Notes under the pieces: generated by a model | Databases searched by the model: none | Told to the model about the DNA's origin: nothing | The model's input: the letters and a program-made list of their open reading frames with translations, nothing else | Position numbers and translations under genes: made by a program | From: Vesta saturnalis | Lineage: Eukaryota; Arthropoda; Insecta; Coleoptera; Lampyridae | Direction: 5' to 3' | Length of the DNA stretch: 64,000 nt | Assembly: GCA_036346205.1 (NCBI GenBank) | Contig: JARFJB010000534.1 | Coordinates: forward strand, 6,828,501 to 6,892,500 | Shown here: in pieces, positions 61,322 through 64,000 of the stretch | Numbering within the stretch: the first letter of the stretch is position 1 | How the letters are laid out: every line of letters begins with the position of its first letter

Positions 61322-61478
61322 AATATAGTCAAATATTTACCGTGTGTTGTATTATATTACTGGAGAGTTGTCATTGGACAACTTCTCCTCCCAAAATCTA
61401 ACTTGTAGCCCATTTGCTTATAGCTCCTACGGAGCAGTCTGCAAATTTGCATTGTATACAATAAAAAAAAAATATCAA

Positions 61479-64000
61479 AAATTCCGTTTCTCAAATTACA
61501 CCTTACAGGGTGAAATAGAATATACTAAGTACATGGTTTGGTTTTGCGACGAATCTCATTATAATTTTGATTTAGTAAATTTTTTTTAAATATGATTTTA
61601 ATTATGATATTTTTCGATGTTCAACATTTCTGGGCCCCGTTTTCGAGACTGTGCAATACTGTATGTTCTTGCATAAGTTTAGGTTTTACTTGTAACTGTG
61701 CTAATATCAAGATCATAATTTTATTATCGCAGTTTTGAAAGCTCTCAATAAGAACTATGTCAGGAAGCCAAGCAGTATTATACTATTTCATTCATTATAT
61801 TAACTGACCTATAGTCAGAAACATTAGCATTAACTAAAGCTGTAGACATGAAAATTTACCAACTTTGGTAAACTTGTAACTTAAAAGACATCAGTCCACG
61901 TCACATTTCTAACCACAGAGCAGTTTTAACAAATAAAAATTCTTTTGCACGTAGTAAAAAATTTGATCGTTTGTTTTTTTCAGGGAAGTTACAGCTCTAT
62001 GTATAATGAAAAAAAGTAAAAGTATTTGAGTCATATAATGTAAATGCCAAGAGAAAATTGTGCTTTCCTAAACTGATATTTTAATCTTAAACAACAAGAC
62101 ACAAAGTCATCCTTGGAGAAAAATAAAAAAGAGGAATACTTAAAACTCTTAGTGGGTATGCGATCTGATTAAGATTTGCTATGAAAAGTTTCTACGGGGA
62201 AAACAAGAAGTTTAACTGAAATTGCTAAAACTCCAAACTAAAAGTAATCTTGTTGCAAGTAATCCGGTTATTTGAATCCGTGTAAGTGCAATGAAAGTAA
62301 ATGTAACATAAAAAGTGATGTTTCCTTACATTGTAAAAGGGAATTGTTTATAGAAACGGATTTTGTTATTCTTTATTTTAAAATATTTATTTATGCAAAG
62401 AAAAAAGTTATTAATGATCAAAAGAAAAACAACCGAATGTGCAACGAGTTTCTATTTAAATATTCCAGCACAAAATCCGTTCTAGAAGTTCCTTCCTGTA
62501 TGAAACCGAGCAGGATAAAGCGCTTTTATGATAAATGACTTAAGACTAATTTATATTCAACTTACTGAGTGAATATTACAAATAGATTAATTAAAGACGA
62601 AATTTTTCATGTTTGTTTCACAATTTGTGTGTGTGTAAACTAGTCGTTACATTTAATCGCTCTTTAACGTGACTTTTTGGCATCATCTGCCCATACAAAC
62701 AGCTAACCAAGCCTTTCAGGCAAGTAAACATAACCTTAAAAACTTCCTTCATTAGTTTTCAAACAGTGATCGCCTTTCTTTTAGATACTGTTAAAGCCGC
62801 GGGGTCTTTTCGAATTCTTTCCGTAATTCGAAATTCTTGAACGAATTTTAGTTACAAATATTTCAGAACTGTTCTCTACTTTTAAAAACAGTCCATTACG
62901 TGTTTTGGATTTTTATTTTATATAAATAACGTGTAGTCGTTGTCAGTTAAACAGTAAATTAATTTATCAAATAATAATGAATAGATTAACGATTCTCAAA
63001 TAATTGAATAGCTTTACGAGCATAAAAAACAGATAGCACGATACATGATCAATCACCTCTCCTTTTCTTGTACTTCGTTACATGAATGATCATTAATTAT
63101 CTTTTGGTTGTAAACTTTTTCGAATCGTTATTTTTACATTAGCCCATACCCGGAAAATAAGTAATAATGAAAACACAGGTTTTTGTTGATTTTTAAGAAA
63201 CTTTTATAAATGTATCTACAATCCTTCATATGTTACAGATTGACTAAGGAAACTTGAAATTTATTCAAAAATTTTTCAGTTTATAATGATGGACTATTTA
63301 AAACTGAAGCAAATGGCTTAAATTTTAGACTAAGGCTTAGATACATATATGGGTTTTAATGTTGACACGCTGCTTTCAATATATTCTATACTCTAAATTG
63401 TAGTGGCAGTTGAGGCTTTATTTAACACAGAATTGTCAATTCAAGTTTCTGTTACATTTTATGACTTCGTGCTATTTAAGTCAACAGATTACGACTTGCA
63501 TCGATTAAAATGGTGGTGGAAGTAGTATTACAAGTTAAAATAACCTAAATGTTATGATTATCTTGTTACATTACAATTAAAAATATGTTCAATGTCTTCT
63601 ACAATAAATTCTGAATATCGTTACGACCTTATTTATGAAATTATTAACATATTTAAATCAATTAATATAACATAGTTACAGTATAATGACTAAGTAATTG
63701 GTGCACCAAAAGTGGATAGACGCTTTTTTTTCAAAAGAACTAAATTATATTGTTCAATATCTGGTTTAAACCTTATACATAAACATTGATGCAACATAAT
63801 AAAATACTTATCTTTTTTGGGATTTAATGGTGTACTTTAAATTATTTAAACATTTCAGATGCAACATATTGCTAGATTTAGTCATTTCCAAAGTTATTAT
63901 CTAATAACTGATTCTTTACGTACTAAATAAACATGCCTTCAACTGCAACGGGAAGCTTATAATGAATGGATCATTAAATATAATAAATTTCTCTTTTATA
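61479..64000. other. AT-rich right flank, no gene recognised
   Basis: No gene is seen. An 88-codon plus-strand frame at 62272-62538 with N-terminal cysteines has no known domain. The stretch at about 63800-63870 resembles 16650-16725, a short dispersed repeat. Confidence 0.4.

Larger units (their letters stand above)
57147..61478 (+). mobile_element. Jockey-clade LINE, near full length
   Basis: A non-LTR retrotransposon with a gag-like ORF1 (57269 to about 58660) and an endonuclease plus reverse-transcriptase ORF2 (58664-61321), a 3' UTR of about 150 bp and a tail at 61460-61472 (AATAAAAAAAAAA, where signal and tail overlap). ATATCAA occurs immediately after the tail (61472-61478) and at 57147-57153; if this is the target duplication, the 5' UTR would be about 115 bp and the element 4.3 kb, which suits jockey. 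The 7-bp match could be chance. Several frameshifts and stops show that the copy is inactive but not very old. Confidence 0.8.

Overview
The window looks like nuclear DNA of an arthropod, probably an insect. It is AT-rich, it has spliceable introns, and it carries long CA, TA and CACACG microsatellites, a 163-bp satellite and tRNA-derived SINE-like units. Its recognisable coding sequence comes from element families common in insects: piggyBac, Tc1/mariner and IS630-like, CACTA/TNP2-like, jockey and CR1-like LINEs, and Penelope. I found no convincing host gene. Nearly all recognisable coding sequence is from transposable elements, and every copy is broken by stops, frameshifts or nested insertions. 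The species cannot be named from this sequence.

Layout. 1.0-1.5 kb holds a decayed DDE (IS630/Tc1-type) transposase. 2.08-7.26 kb is a piggyBac element with both TTAA targets and matching ends; it carries a small inverted-repeat element near its left end and about 2.5 kb of unassigned DNA inside its gene. 8.7-9.35 kb is a CA-rich microsatellite. 10.2-10.55 kb holds a tRNA-like sequence and a 108-bp foldback whose apex is a tRNA T-arm. Two related repeats lie at 11.4-12.67 kb and 19.0-20.87 kb and may be long terminal repeats on the minus strand. A mariner-like transposase tail is at 13.4-13.7 kb, a CACACG minisatellite at 14.7-15.0 kb, and a foldback MITE with arms of about 310 bp at 15.1-16.0 kb. 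A hammerhead-ribozyme-like motif is at 17.9 kb, with a decayed inverted relative at 25.8 kb. The satellite array fills 21.39-24.06 kb.

31.5-36.6 kb is a nest: a tRNA-like sequence, a full tRNA-SINE, a second piggyBac copy split by a TA microsatellite, and a minus-strand Penelope element. The Penelope copy is bounded by direct repeats with hammerhead-like sequence and is interrupted by a truncated LINE tail.

39.12-48.11 kb is the most interesting unit. It is a CACTA-like DNA transposon with inverted ends reading CCCAAC(A/C)AGCAA, a 2-bp AG target duplication and many subterminal TTATAAAA motifs. It carries two convergent genes: a five-exon DUF4806-type gene on the plus strand and a TNP2-like transposase on the minus strand, with stop codons 31 bp apart. 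A 3.3-kb CR1/jockey-group LINE has landed in its left arm. The arrangement resembles the two-protein logic of plant En/Spm, where one protein binds subterminal repeats and the other cuts, but that parallel is inference.

48.1-57.1 kb holds a GC-richer proline-rich reading frame, a third piggyBac C-terminus with a plausible 3' end, and a possible BEL/Pao gag remnant. 57.15-61.47 kb is a nearly full-length jockey LINE. The remainder is AT-rich DNA in which I recognise nothing.
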